Positions 53,156-64,000 of a stretch of DNA of 64,000 bases are shown piece by piece. Under the pieces are notes generated by a model. The model worked only from the letters and a program-made list of their open reading frames with translations, was not told the DNA's origin and made no database searches. Within the stretch, counting starts at the first letter, position 1. Each line of letters begins with the position of its first letter. Made by a program: the position numbers and the translations under genes. The stretch comes from Locusta migratoria. Its lineage: Eukaryota; Arthropoda; Insecta; Orthoptera; Acrididae. The stretch covers positions 170,900,549 to 170,964,548 of the forward strand of contig CM048750.1 of the NCBI GenBank assembly GCA_026315105.1. Direction: 5' to 3'.

Positions 53156-54800
53156 CGAGCTGTTTTGAGTCGTTTATGACTCTCGCCGGCTCAACATTCA
53201 AGGCTTATGTAGCTCGTGTGCGTGCCAGAGGGACGGGAAACAAGATGGCCTTCAGAATACGCCACTCTTCCCGCATGTTGTCATCCTTGACTTTCGATCT
53301 GTAAGTTTCCCAAGCCAGGAAGCGGTTCTTGCACGTGACAGCGGACAAGTTGATTTTCTTTACGCTGTATGTCTGTAATTTCCATGCTGAAGGCGGTAAT
53401 AATATTTACTGCTCTGTATAACGCTTCTTTCACATCTTCAACTTGACGTAATTCTTTTTTTCTAAATCTGTCAGGTGATTCCAAAGACCTTGTAAAAGTA
53501 ACTAGACTCCCTGACGGCGCTGCTGTCGCAGGATAATTTGAACCTTCGCTCGGCCGCCATGGTAGTGGCAAGCGTCACATAAATACGAGTGTTATTAGCG
53601 TGTATTAAATAGCTATTGCGGTGTATATACACAATTGATAATTACATCTGTATTGTTTGACTATCGCAGTGTACACGAAGCACGATGGTGAAGAGCTGCT
53701 CATCGTTTAAATACACAAATGAATTTAAAAAAGGAAAAAAAGATCGAATACTGTATTCCCATTTATATTTCTCAGGAATACAAGTAGCCCTACTAGTTGT
53801 GTTCAGAGATAGTTACTCTTGCTTAACAGACTGATAGTCAAGACAATATAGGATTGAATGAAATAAATAACAGGCTTTTATAATACTGGTAGCTCTTAAA
53901 AAGGAGCTACTTTAGGCAGTACTGGTGGAGATGAAGTTCAAAATGTTACATTTTATGATTGTGTAAAATAACTATTGGGGTCACGAAATTAGTTGCCTCA
54001 CTGCAGTTCGAATTTTTTTTATGAAATTAATATTAGCAACTTGTAACACAGAATGTAAAGGTAATCTCCTTTACATGTAGGTATAACAACTGAAAGGAGT
54101 TTGCAGACCTGTGTATAGTTCCATAAATGAACGGCACATAGCCACAGTGGATGCACATTGTGAAGTTCAACCCTGTGACGATAGTTGCTGACTTTTGAGC
54201 AGTTCACTGTGCTATAAGGTATTTGGCTTATAGCATTAAAAATGCTAATTTCCTTGCAAGATATCCTAATACTAAAGTTAAATGCCTTTGTTAAGAAACA
54301 TTTATGGCATACTTCGTGTTCTTAAAAGAATTTTGTAGTGGCTGATTGCTGTATTCACAACGTAAGAAGATATTTTTCAGTTATGTATGTGATGGCATAT
54401 TTCACATTCACAATAGATTTTTAAAATTAGCTGTTTAAGTCAGCCCTGTTTGATTTTTCCATGCTATGAAATGTTTAAATATTCAAGAGTACAGCATTAA
54501 AGCAAAGACGTAAGGTGTGAAACTCTTCCGAAGTTAATGTTTGTATAAAAGTTTCACAATCGTAGAATATAATGAGAAAGTGCCAAAAAATCGTGTCTGA
54601 CGATAAATTCCGTTCATATACTGCACTTAGAACGCAAAAAGACTACATGTTATAGTTCGATTTCGTTAGGAAGATGAAACGCTGTTGGCCAATTTCTACA
54701 TCGTATGTGTAATTAATTTAAACACAACCGATAGTTGCTGTGTATTCAAGGAGTCAGAAGCTGTTTTTTAGTTATATATTTCAATTGGACATAGTTTTCG
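53156..54800. other. Long region without a recognised gene
   Basis: CCAAAGACCTTGTAAAAGTA and GGCGCTG at about 53483-53523 repeat a string at 4.85-4.89 kb. A 96-codon minus-strand frame at 53281-53571 contains this repeat and is not credited. The rest is AT-rich. Confidence 0.35.
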
Positions 54801-57651
54801 CGACTTAACTCTTTTAGTCAGGGTGTGCCAAAAATTCCTTTTCTCACCAATTCTGTTAAGTACCTCTTCATTAGTTATGCGATCTACCCACCTAATCTTC
54901 AGCATTCTTCTGTAGCACCACATTTCAAAAGCCTCTATCCTCTTCCTGTCCGCACTGCTTATCTTCCATGTTTTACTCCCGTACAAGGCAACACTCCTCA
55001 CAAATGCCTTCAGAAAAGACTTCTTTACCCTTAAATTAATATTCGATGTTAGCAAATTTCTCTTTTTCAAAAATGCTTTTCTTCCCATTGCCATTCTGCA
55101 ATTTATATCCGTTGTACTGCGACCATCGCATGTTATTTTACTACCCAAGTAACAAAACTCATATACCACCTTCATTGTTTCGTTACCTAATCTAATTCCT
55201 TCAGCATCGCCTGATTTTCTAAGACCGCATTCCATTATTTTTGTTTTGCTCTTGTTAATGTTCATTTTATACGCTCTCTTCAACACACTGCCCATTCCAT
55301 TCAACTGCTCTTCCAGGTCCTTTGCTGTCTCTGACAGAATTACAATGTCATCAGCAAAACGCAATGTTTTTATTTCTTCCCCCTGAACTTTAATCCCTAT
55401 TCCAAATTTTTCCTTGCTTTCCTTCACTGCCTGCTCGATGTACAAATTGAATAACATCGGAGAAAGGCTACAACCCTGTCTTACTCCCTTCCCAACTGAT
55501 GCTTCCCTTTCATGCCCTTCGAGTCTAATAACTGCAGTCTGGCTTTTGTACAAGTTGTAAATAACTCTCCTTTCCCTATATTTTACCCCTGCTGACTTCA
55601 GAATTTGAAAGAGTGTATTCCAGTCAACATTGTCAAATGCTTTCTCCAAATCTACAAAAGCTAAAAATGTAGGTTTGCCTTTCCTTAATCTATCTTCTAA
55701 GATAAGACGAAAAGTGAGTATTGCCTCCCGGGTTCCAACATTCCTCCTGAATCCAAACTGATCTTCCCCGAGGTCAGCTTCTACCAGCTTTTCCATTCTC
55801 CTGTAGATAATTCGTGTTAAAATGTTCCAACCATGACTTATCAAACTGATTGTTCTGTAATTTTCACACCTGTCTGCGCCTGATTTCTTTGGAATGGGGA
55901 TTATTACATTTTTTTTAAAGTCTGAGGCCTTTTGGCCTGTCTCATACATCCTACACACCAGTTCAAATAGTTTTGCCATGGCTGGCTCTCCCAGAGACTT
56001 TAGTAGCTCTGAGGGTATGTCATCTACTCCTGGGGCCTTGTTCCGACCTAGGTCTTTCAAGGCTCTGTCAAATTCATCTCTCAGTATAGTATCTCCTATT
56101 TCATCTTTATCTACTTCCTCTTCCCTTCCTACAACATCGTCTCTAAGTTCATTTCCTTTATAGAGCTGCTCTATGTACTCTTTCCACCTTTCAGCTTTCC
56201 CATCTTTGCTGAGAACTGGTTTCCCATCTGAGTTCTTGATATTCATAGAGCGGCTTTTCCTGTCTTCAAATGTCTCTTTTATTTTCCTGTAGGCAGTATC
56301 TACTTTTCCCCTTGTTATACATTCTTCTACAGATTTGCATTTGGCTTCTAGCCACTCCTGCTTAGCCATTTTGCACTTCCTGTCAATCTCATTTTTTTAG
56401 TCGTCTATACTCCATTTTGCCTGTTTCATTTACTGCATTTTTATATTTTCTCCTTTCATCAATTAAATTTAATATTTCCTGTGATATCCAAGGATTTTTC
56501 GTAGGTCTTGCCTTTCTACCTATTTTTTCCTCTGCTGCCTTCACTATTTCATCTCTCGATGCTTCCCATTCCTCTTGTACTGTTTTATTTCCCCCTGTTT
56601 CTGTCAATTGTTGTCTAAATCTCCCTCTGAAATTCTCCAGAACTTCACTTTCCTTTAATTTATCTAAGTCCCATCTCCTTATTTTCCTACCTTTCTGCAG
56701 CTTTTTCAGCTTCAGCCTACAGTTCATAATCAAGTTATGGTCAGAGTCTATATCTGCCCCTGGGTATGTCTTGCAGTTTATAACCTGGTTCCGGAATCTA
56801 TGTCTTACCATTATAAAATCTATCTGATACCTTCCGGTGTCTCCTGGTCTCTTCCACGTAAACAACCTTCTTTTGTGATTCTTAAACCACGTGTTTGTTA
56901 CGATTAAATCATGTTCAGTGCAAAATTCTACCAGGCGGCTTCCTCTTTCATTTCTTTTGCCCAGTCCATATTCACCTACTATTTTTTCTTCTCTTCCTTT
57001 TCCTACTACCGAATTCCAGTCTCCCATCACAATTAAGTTTTCCTCTCCCTTAACTGTCTGAATAATTTCGTTTAGCTCCTCATATATTTCTTCGATCTCC
57101 TCATCATCGGCAGAGCTAGTTGGCATATAAACCTGTACTACTGTTGTCGGTGTTGGCTTCGTATCTATCTTGACAATGATAATGCGATCACTGTACTGCT
57201 CATAGTAGTTTACCCGCATTCCTATTTTCTTATTCATTATCAGTCCTACTCCTGTGATACCCCCAACTGATTTTGTACTTATAATCCTGTACTCTCCTGA
57301 CCAGAAATCCTGTTCATCCTGCCACCGAACTTCACTTATCCCCACTATATCTAACTTCAACCTATCCATTTCCCTTTTTAAATTTTCTAATTTACCTACC
57401 CTATTAAGCGATCTAATATTCCACGCTCCGACCCGTAGAATGCCAGTATTGTCTTTCCTGATGACAACATCCTCCTGAGTAGTCCCCGCCCGGAGATCCG
57501 AATGGGGGACTATTTTACCTCCGGAATATTTTACCCGAGAGGATGCCATCATCATATTTTCATACAGTAGAGCTGCATGTCCTCGGGAAAAGTAACGGCT
57601 GTAGTTTCCCCTTGCTTTCAGCCGTTCGCAGTAGCTGTGTGGTAAAGCCAC
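54768..57651 (-). pseudogene. Endonuclease-reverse transcriptase of the minus-strand RTE copy
   Basis: A 420-codon endonuclease half (57651-56389: WNIRSLNR, GISEVRW, VMGDWNSVVG, DSDHNLI) and a 533-codon RT half (56369-54768: NKAPGVDDIPSELLK, FVDLEKAFDNVDW, GVRQGCSLSP, FADDIVILSE). They are separated only by a +1 shift in a seven-A run near 56392-56398. The RT keeps RQG (55466-55476 in ancestral orientation) and FADD. The last residues (VKSRKLCPIEIYN) are unrelated flanking sequence. The best-preserved RTE coding copy here. Confidence 0.9.
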
Positions 57652-57863
57652 ATTAGCTGATGTTACAAGGCCAGCTCAGTCAATCATCCAGACTGTTGAC
57701 CCTATAACTACTGAAAAGGCTGCTGCCCCTCTTCAGGAACCACACGTTTGTTTGGCCTCTCCACAGATACTCCTCCGCTGTGGTTGCACCTACGGTACGG
57801 CTATCTGCATCGTTGAGGCACGCAAGCCACACCACCTCGGCAATGTCTGTGGTTCATGGGGGT
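54803..57863 (-). mobile_element. RTE-like LINE, nearly full length but lacking its 3' end
   Basis: The 5' end at about 57863 agrees with the full-length copy, but sequence homology stops near WHTLTKR at about 54803, losing about 250 bp of coding sequence and the CAA tail. LINEs normally lose 5' ends, so this is a later deletion or rearrangement. No duplication was found. Confidence 0.88.
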
Positions 57864-58256
57864 GGTGAATACTCTATCTAATCAAAATGATCTTATGCAC
57901 ATTTAAAGTTCGCGCGGAAGTTTGCCACTACAATGGCCGCCGAGGCGCTCTTCAATTTGTCCGCTGTTCGCAGTCGGCCGCTTACGCGATTGTGGGGGCT
58001 TGGGTGCTTCTTATCAGTGCACACTCCGCTGCAGAAAAAAAGCTAGTGTTAGTCCTGTACGTTTCACAGAAGAGTATGAAGTTTGGAAGATAGACTGGAT
58101 GAAGAGTTGTCCTCGGGCAGCTCAGTTGGTTGCAGAGGTGATATTTTCATACGATAACTTTGGCTCTTACTGACGGCGGATTATTTATCAAGAATATCCA
58201 ATCACAACGTACTGCAGTGTTTATAAACGTACTAACAGTCGCACGTAGGTGTAGGT
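57864..58256. other. No gene seen
   Basis: Contains a short match (ATCAGTGCACACTCCGCTGC at about 58013) to the tail of the tRNA-like unit at 26-27 kb. Otherwise unrecognised. Confidence 0.35.
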
Positions 58257-58518
58257 CAGTGGCGGATTTACCAGTCGACTGAGTAGGCAGGAGCACAGAG
58301 TGGCAGATTGAAGGGGCGGCATAATTTGGGCCAAAAATTTTAAACTGTGAGTACGTATAATAAAAGATATTTAATTACGTTTATCGATTGTTCATTCATC
58401 TGTGAGAATTATTAAGGAATACCTTACCCCGACATTATAAGTAGTATATGATTGAGCTGTATCAACCCAGAAATATACACAAAAACTATTTCTTGTGAAA
58501 TCTTAACCAAACGAAATG
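58257..58518. repeat. Possible hAT terminus (CAGTGGCGGATTTACC)
   Basis: CAGTGGCGGATTTACC at 58257 resembles termini of some hAT elements. No matching right end was found; may be a separate element from the gene at 58.9 kb. Confidence 0.35.
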
Positions 58519-58709
58519 AAATGTTTGTAAATCTATCGGACCAAACTGGGTGGTCATCAGTCCGTAGCTTACAAACTACTTAAAACTAGGTAAACTAACC
58601 TAAGGACAATACACACACCCATGCCCCAGGGAGGACTCGAACCTCCTCGGCGAGCAACCGCGCGCTCCGCAGCGAGGCGCTTTAGGCCGCTCGGCTCCTA
58701 CACCACGGC
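58519..58709 (-). mobile_element. tRNA-derived SINE, subfamily 2
   Basis: The tail AAATGTTTGTAAATCTATCG is at the left, GGTCATCAGTCCGTAGCTTA follows, and minus-strand GGTTCGAGTCCTCC with a GCCGAGCGG head is at the right. Confidence 0.85.
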
Positions 58710-58902
58710 TAGGAGTGATCCCCAAAATTACGTCCCATTGACGCGGCCTGCTCGCGGCTCCCCCCCACTCCGCCAGCCGGCAGTGCCCCCCACTCTACTC
58801 GACTAGCCGCGCACCTCACTACGCCACGCCGAACCACTCGTTCAGTTTACTTGTGGAAATCGCGTCCGGGGTTCGTGATAAAGCAGAACTAGTGTCTGAA
58901 AA

Positions 58903-59565
58903 ATGGCAGAGGAGGACGTAAAATCTTTGAAAAGGAAGTCTTCTGAACACCCACAGCGGGAAGAGGAGTACTTTTTTGTTGGAACGCAAAGCGGACCTCA
59001 GTGTTTGTTTTGCAATTCAACATTATCTTCATGGAAGAAGTACAATGTGAAGCGTCATTTTCAACTGCTTCACGAAATAGTTGTAGTTAGAGTAAAGAAG
59101 AACGAAAAGTCAAACTTATAGAAATGAAGCAGAAAAGGGAGAAAGACGTAAGTATACTTGTAGATAATTATGTTATTAATACAATTTACTGCTGTTATTA
59201 ATATGTTGGGTGCATTTTCCGTCAATTTTACCTTCTCCTGTACGTATTTACAGGTAGAAAACCTTCTAATCCACAAAGCTGCAGCGATGAGAGTAAGCTA
59301 TCATGTAGCTCTTAAAATAGCTAAAACTGCGCGGCCCTTCTGCGATGCAGAATTTGTGAAAGAATGTTTGTTGCTGCCGCAACAATTTTTGTGCCCAGTA
59401 ATTCTTCCTCTTTTTGAAATCGTTCCTCTTTCACGGAGAACGGTTAGCAGGCGCATTGAAGAAATGGCAAACGACGTGGAATCTCAGTTGAGAGACAGGA
59501 TCAAAGATTTAGTTTCCTTTTCTTTAGCATTGGATTAAAGCGCTGATGTATGTGCACTGGGCACC
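58903..59565 (+). pseudogene. hAT transposase fragment, GTF2IRD2-like
   Basis: An ATG at 58903 opens MAEEDVKSLKRKSSEHP, then a BED/TTF-like finger (CLFCNSTLSSWKKYNVKRHFQLLHE, with C, C, H, H). A shift near 59090 precedes ERKVKLIEMKQKREKD and a possible GTAAGT donor at about 59148. After a TTTACAG acceptor at about 59251 come AAAMRVSYHVALKIAKTARPF, CDAEFVKECLLL and LSRRTVSRRIEEMANDVESQL, then DLVSFSLALD. A TAA replaces Glu after ALD, the frame continues a few codons and homology stops. The catalytic core beyond the first Asp region is missing. Confidence 0.8.
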
Positions 59566-59693
59566 AGCAAGCGGCCAGCTACAGCGCACAGCTCTGCTAC
59601 CCGCACTGCTGGCTCTCAAGACCGCTCAGCGCTGCCCTCGCGGCTCTCGCTGCTCGCGGGCAGCCGCACGAGCAGCTCTCGTGCCCACCCCTG
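59566..59693 (-). repeat. GC-rich hAT terminus
   Basis: On the minus strand it begins CAGGGGTGGGCACGAGAGC at 59693, typical of hAT ends. It may be the right end of the element whose transposase fragment lies immediately left, after internal deletion. Confidence 0.5.
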
Positions 59694-59702
59694 GGCTAGA
59701 CG

Positions 59703-60035
59703 AAGTTGGCTGCCCCAGTGGGAACCAGCATCTTGTTGATGAGGTAGCCAGATATGAAGCTGGTTATCCCATATGGAAACCAGCATGTAACGGATGCTAG
59801 AAGACTCTGGTTGCTCAATGGGAGCCAGCAGCTATCAGATAAAATGTCTACAACAGACGAATCTGGTTGCTCAATGGGAAACAGCATCTCGTGGATGTAG
59901 CGGCTAGAGGTGGACGAAGCTGGTTGCCCCTTATGGGAACCTGAGCTAGATATGAAGCTGGTTGCCCAATATAGGAACCAGTGTCTGTCGAACAAAGTGC
60001 CTAGACGCAGCTGGTGGCCCCATATGGGAGCGTCC
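59703..60035. repeat. Minisatellite of seven palindromic units
   Basis: Units of the form CTGGTTGCCCNATATGGGAACCAG start near 59705, 59759, 59807, 59863, 59919, 59957 and 60010, spaced 38-59 bp. Each unit is itself an imperfect hairpin (CTGGTT with AACCAG). Confidence 0.75.
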
Positions 60036-60204
60036 ACAATGTTGAAGAACATATCGGTGTTGATATTTCTCAAAGACAAGCTACTGCTATATCTGAGTGA
60101 TGTTTACTTATAGTAGTGCATGCTATTTTCTAATAAGTCCAATATCAGTTATATTATACACTATTACTGACATAAATTCTCCAAAAAGTATCTTAAAAAG
60201 CCAC

Positions 60205-60383
60205 GTTGCCTAATGCGTCATGCCGCGAACTGGGCAACCATTCCTGGTGGAGATTCGAGTCCTCCCTCGGGCATGGGTGTGCGTGTTGTCCTTATTGTAA
60301 GATAGTTCAAAAAATTTGTAAGGCTAGGTACTGACGACCCTACCAGTTTGGTCCAATACGTTTACAAACATTTAAACATTTTT
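60205..60383 (+). mobile_element. tRNA-derived SINE, subfamily 2
   Basis: B-box-like AGATTCGAGTCC, CATGGGTGTGCGTG, TAGGTACTGACGACC and a TTACAAACATTTAAACATT end. Confidence 0.82.
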
Positions 60384-61489
60384 ATCTCACAAAATCCTTT
60401 AGTAAATATTTGTAAAATGAAATGGAAGTTATATATCGAGCACATGGAAGCGTTGGGGCGATCGCAAATTAAATAATAATGATTTCCAGTCAAATTTCTA
60501 TTTATTTTACTGTTATGACCGGTTTTGTTGCTATTTAGGCATCATCTACGGATTTCCACCAATCTTCCTAACAAAGATGGGCAGTATACATCACGTAATA
60601 CAGAAATACATTCTCTTATCATAGTAACAAATACGTACACTTGCATCATATAGTACAAAATAATATATTGCAACATTCCTCATAGGCAGGTTTCTCTTAT
60701 TAGGAATTACAACCTGTTTCTTAACATTATGACTCTACAAGTCAACAGCATATACATCAAAGGGTTGGAAAAATTGCCATGTCCCAATGTTCAAGTTGTA
60801 ACCATTTTAATGGGTTTAATTTCAGATGGTTGAAATTCAAATACAGGGTGTTTATGAAATATATCACAAATTTCCAGGGGTTGTAAGAGGTGACTTGGTA
60901 AATGAAGTTTTACATAGGACCCATGTTCGGAATAGTCACCCAGTAAAGCTATGTGAACTTTCTCAATCAATACTTAACAACTGAAATCATGCCGAGTTTT
61001 CTCTTCATTTCACAGAATGTTATTTTTATTTAAAATTCAAGTTAAAAAGTCAGTTACATTCAAAGGTTAATACCGATTTTTCCTCACAAATTAAATGCTT
61101 TGTGTTTGCTCGTAATCTGCATGTGTTGGACAACAAGAGGTGAGTGAAATTTAATTTATGTTCGCCATCACAATAGGAAAGACCGCTTACTTGTGAGCTT
61201 ACTTATTCGTTTCGCACAGATTTCAAAAAAATTATCTTTAATTTCAATATTTACCATATTTGTTGATTATCAATTGACGTAACTGCACAGCGTGTCGTAT
61301 CTGTACTTGCCATTCATTCAGTTGATTTCATCATTTTTAGACACACATTCTGGCCATTGAGTGCATTAACAGGACCATACATAACGCAATCAGTCAATGT
61401 CAGGCTGATTAGTCGCAATGTTTATTCGAACACACATTTCGATCAGTTTTTCTATATTCATAGTGCAGTGCTAGTCTAGACACTCGCTA
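60384..61489. other. No gene; possible old Penelope-type end near 60.5 kb
   Basis: The minus strand at about 60.51-60.56 kb reads GTAGATGATGCCTAAATAGC and ACAAAACCGGTC, a degraded look-alike of the hammerhead-type ends. ATACAGGGTGTTTA at about 60843 may be a transposon end. Neither is confirmed. Confidence 0.25.
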
Positions 61490-62815
61490 TCACACCACGA
61501 AGATGAAGTGCTACAGACGCGAAATTTAACCTACAGGAAGACGATGCTGTGATATGTAAATGATTAGCTTTCCAGAGCATTGACACAAGGTAAGCGTCGG
61601 TGGCGAGACCTACAACATGCTGACATGAGGAAAGTTTCCAACCGATTTCTCATACACAAACTGCAGTTGACTGGCGTTGTCTGGTGAAACGTTGTTGTGA
61701 TGCCTCGTCTAAGAAGGTCGGATTGTAGCCTATCGTGATTGCGGTTTATCGTATCGCGACATTGCTGCTCGCGTTGGTCGCAATCCAATGACTGTTAGCA
61801 GAATATGGAATCGGTGTGTTCAGGAGGGCAATACGGATCGCCGTGCTGGATCCCAACGGCCTCATATGACAGTCGAGCTGACAGGCATCTTATTCGGTTG
61901 GCTGTAACAGATCGTGCAGCCACGTCTCGATCCCTGAGTCAACAGATGGGGACGCAAGACAACAACCATCTGCACGAACAGTTCGACGACGTTTGCATCA
62001 GAATGCACTATCAGCAAGGAGACCATGGCTGCAATTACCCTTAACGCTGCATCACAGTCAGGGGCGCCTGCGGTGGTGTACTCAACGTCGAACCTGGGTG
62101 TACGACTGGCAAAACGTCATTTTTTTTTTCGGATGAAACCAGGTTCTGTTTACAGCGTCATCCTTGTTTGGTGACATTACGGTGAGGCGTGTATTCGTCA
62201 TCGCCATACTGGCGTATCACCCAGCGTGATGGTATGGGGTGCCATAGGTTACACGTCTCGGTGACCTCTTGTTCGCATCGACGGCACTTTGAACAGTGGC
62301 CGTTACATTTCAGGTGTGTTACGATCCGTGGCTCTACCCTTCATTCGATCCCTGCGAAACCCTGCATCCAGTAGGATAATGCACGACCGTATGTTGCAGG
62401 TCCTGTACGGGCCTTTCTGGATACGGGAAATGTTCAACTGCTGCTATGGCTAGCACATTCTCCAGATCTCTCACCAACTGAAAACGTCTGGTCAATGGTG
62501 GCCGAGCAACTGACTCATCACAATACGTCTGTCACTACTATTGGTGAACTGTGGTATCTTGATGAAGCTGCATGGACATCTGTACCTGTACACGCCATCC
62601 AAGATCTGTTTGACTCAGTGCACAGGCCTATCAAGGCTGTTATTATGGTCTGAGGTGGTTATTCTGAATACTGATTTCTCAAGATCTATGCACCCAAATT
62701 ACGTGAAAATGTAATCACATGCCAATTCTAGTATAATATAATTGTCCAATGAATACCCGTTTATCATCTACCTTTCTTCTTGGTGTAGCAGTTTTAATCG
62801 TCAGTAGTGTATAAT
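61490..62815 (+). pseudogene. Tc1-like transposase pseudogene with right end
   Basis: Across several frames: CGLSYRDIAARVGRNPMTVSRIW (helix-turn-helix) near 61.74 kb, RRAGSQRPHMTVEL, ADRHLIRLAVTDRAATSRSLSQ, FFSDETRF (second catalytic Asp region) near 62.13 kb, GVSPSVMVWGAIG-like near 62.22 kb, QDNARPYVAGPV and LAHSPDLSPTENVWSMVAEQ at 62.38-62.51 kb, with the ending near 62652. The element end CAGTAGTGTAT (about 62802-62812) matches 51.53 kb. Many shifts and stops; no functional product. The left terminus was not found. Confidence 0.85.
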
Positions 62816-63042
62816 TACATATACACCGAACAGACCAAGAAACTGCTATAGGCATGCCTATTTAAACACAGTGATTTGTAAACACTCAAGAGGAAGGCGC
62901 TGCGTTCGGCAACGCCTATATAAGACGAGAGATGTCTGGCGCAGGCGGATCGGTTACTGCTGCTACAATGGAAGACAGCACGGGTGAGTTTGAAAATGGT
63001 GTTATAGTCGGCGCACATGAGGTGAAACAACATCTCCAATTC
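62816..63042 (+). pseudogene. 5' fragment of a second Tc1-like element
   Basis: An upstream leader with TATATAAG at about 62919, then an ATG at 62968 reading MEDSTGEFENGVIVGAHEVKQHL, which fits the start of a Tc1-type DNA-binding domain. It stops abruptly at 63042. Confidence 0.6.
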
Positions 63043-63115
63043 TACCTATTTGGACCGCCGCCGTCTTCACTATTTCGTCTCTCAAAGCTACCCATTCATA
63101 TTCTACTGTGTCCGG
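63043..63115 (-). pseudogene. Tiny RTE-like LINE fragment
   Basis: The minus strand reads TVEYEWVALRDEIVKTAAVQIGR, matching the inter-domain region of the RTE polyprotein (EEEWVKLRDEIVKVAEDKIGR in the full copy). Confidence 0.75.
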
Positions 63116-63305
63116 CTCCATAGTCCAGTGGAAAACGTTGTGGGTTGGCATGCAGGGTGCTCGTGTTCGATTTACTAGCTGGTCGGGGATTTTCTCCGCC
63201 AAAGGCCTGAATGTTGTGTCATTCTAATCATCATCATTTCATCCTCACTGATACGCAAGTCACGAAAGTGGCGTTAACTAAAAGATTTGTACCAGTGTAA
63301 CGTTT
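63114..63305 (+). mobile_element. tRNA-like SINE of a third type
   Basis: TAGTCCAGTGG and GTGTTCGATTTAC are A- and B-box-like. The body with ACGCAAGTCACGAAAGTGGC resembles 34.22 kb. Confidence 0.5.
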
Positions 63306-64000
63306 CTGCTATGTTGCACACTCCATACAAAAATCTGTTGCCAACATTATAAACACAGTTTGAAATTCTATTAACAATATTAGTAAAACACCTTTAAGAA
63401 ATAGTACCTTGATTTAAACATAGCTTTGGCTGTCCTTTTACGTAATTTTCAATTTTTAATACTTTCGTAAATAATAGCTGCAAACACTAAAAATGAATTA
63501 CACTTAGTTTCGTAAATTGCTGAACCTATATAGATACTAATTTGTATAAAAACAACAATACTACATGTTATAACTATTGCACAACATGATTTCATATATA
63601 GCTTTTGTTTAAATAAATTAGGGCAGACCATGTTTTATATATCACTGGATCCTAAATTAAATACTGATAATTTTTCATGCACTAATATTAATAATCCGTT
63701 TGGTACTAAGAAACTATCTTCAAAATTAACAAAACTACGACAACCATATACAAATCTGTATTAATAAAAAATTTGGCCGCAAACTGAAATACATTAAAAT
63801 TCCATGTCACAATAATAGTACGCCTACACAATATTGGCAAAACAAATATGTGTACACTTCGAAAACACAAATAAAGTAAATAATTTGAGCACTGTAAACA
63901 CTACTCAAAGGATGACTTTAAATTTGTGTACCACATTAAATACAAATTTCATGAAACATGTACATACATTGAGATAAATAGTCAAAGCTTAAATGTAATT
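63306..64000. other. AT-rich region, nothing recognised
   Basis: No open frame above 60 codons with any recognisable domain, and no element end. Confidence 0.4.

Noticed and set aside
60505..60560. Fourth hammerhead-like site
   Set aside because: Stem II and the GAAA strand are degraded; the resemblance is mainly the GATGATGCC and ACCGGTC words.
1..64000. CRISPR arrays, operons, bacterial promoters, ribosomal RNA genes
   Set aside because: None seen. The content is eukaryotic repeat DNA and such features are not expected.

Overview
This window is repeat-dominated nuclear DNA of a eukaryote, most likely an insect with a large genome. A grasshopper or locust-like orthopteran is my inference, from the repeat types and from resemblance of the SINE and RTE families to known ones. 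I found no convincing host gene. Nearly every recognisable stretch is a transposable element, and most are decayed and nested in each other.

Layout. 1-10.3 kb: remains of two hAT transposase genes (BED-type at the left edge, ZMYM1-like on the minus strand at 6.2-8.7 kb), RTE-type LINE fragments, tRNA-derived SINEs and a 0.37 kb near-perfect hairpin. 10.8-16.8 kb: one complete Ty3/Gypsy element with two LTRs that look identical, a target-site duplication, a primer-binding-like site, a polypurine tract and a single intact 1,657-codon Gag-Pol frame. It is the only element here that looks recently active. 17.3-20.1 kb: a non-autonomous hAT carrying two SINEs and a LINE fragment. 22.2-24.6 kb: a 5'-truncated LINE broken by a Penelope-type fragment and by a non-autonomous Helitron. 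24.9-27.3 kb: a solo LTR related to the Gypsy LTR, a LINE tail and a composite cluster of four tRNA-like units. 30.0-33.3 kb: a full-length 3.3 kb RTE-like LINE. 34-39.4 kb: LINE and P-element remnants and a three-deep transposon nest. 40.9-44.6 kb: an unassigned TIR element and a Harbinger-like element containing a hAT-like one. 47.8-49.2 kb: a Penelope-like element with inverted terminal repeats and hammerhead-like cores. 51-53.2 kb: a Tc1 tail and a TTAA-flanked MITE. 54.8-57.9 kb: a second long RTE copy (minus strand). 58.3-63.3 kb: a GTF2IRD2-like hAT fragment, a palindromic minisatellite, a Tc1 pseudogene and a mosaic of small fragments.

How the parts relate. Three families tie the window together: about 22 copies of a tRNA-derived SINE in two subfamilies, seven copies of one RTE-like LINE ending in a CAA-repeat tail, and hAT-like elements with 8-bp duplications. 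Target-site duplications found by eye let many insertions be delimited to the base and ordered in time. The most unusual signals are an 11-bp micro-inversion inside the conserved RQG motif of the RTE reverse transcriptase shared by two of five testable copies, a four-unit inverted cluster bounded by one duplication, hammerhead-like cores at three loci, and a primer-site-like segment repeated inside the Gypsy LTR.

Limits: all calls come from reading the sequence and from remembered family features. No alignment or database search was run. Boundaries given without a duplication are good to roughly 10-20 bases.
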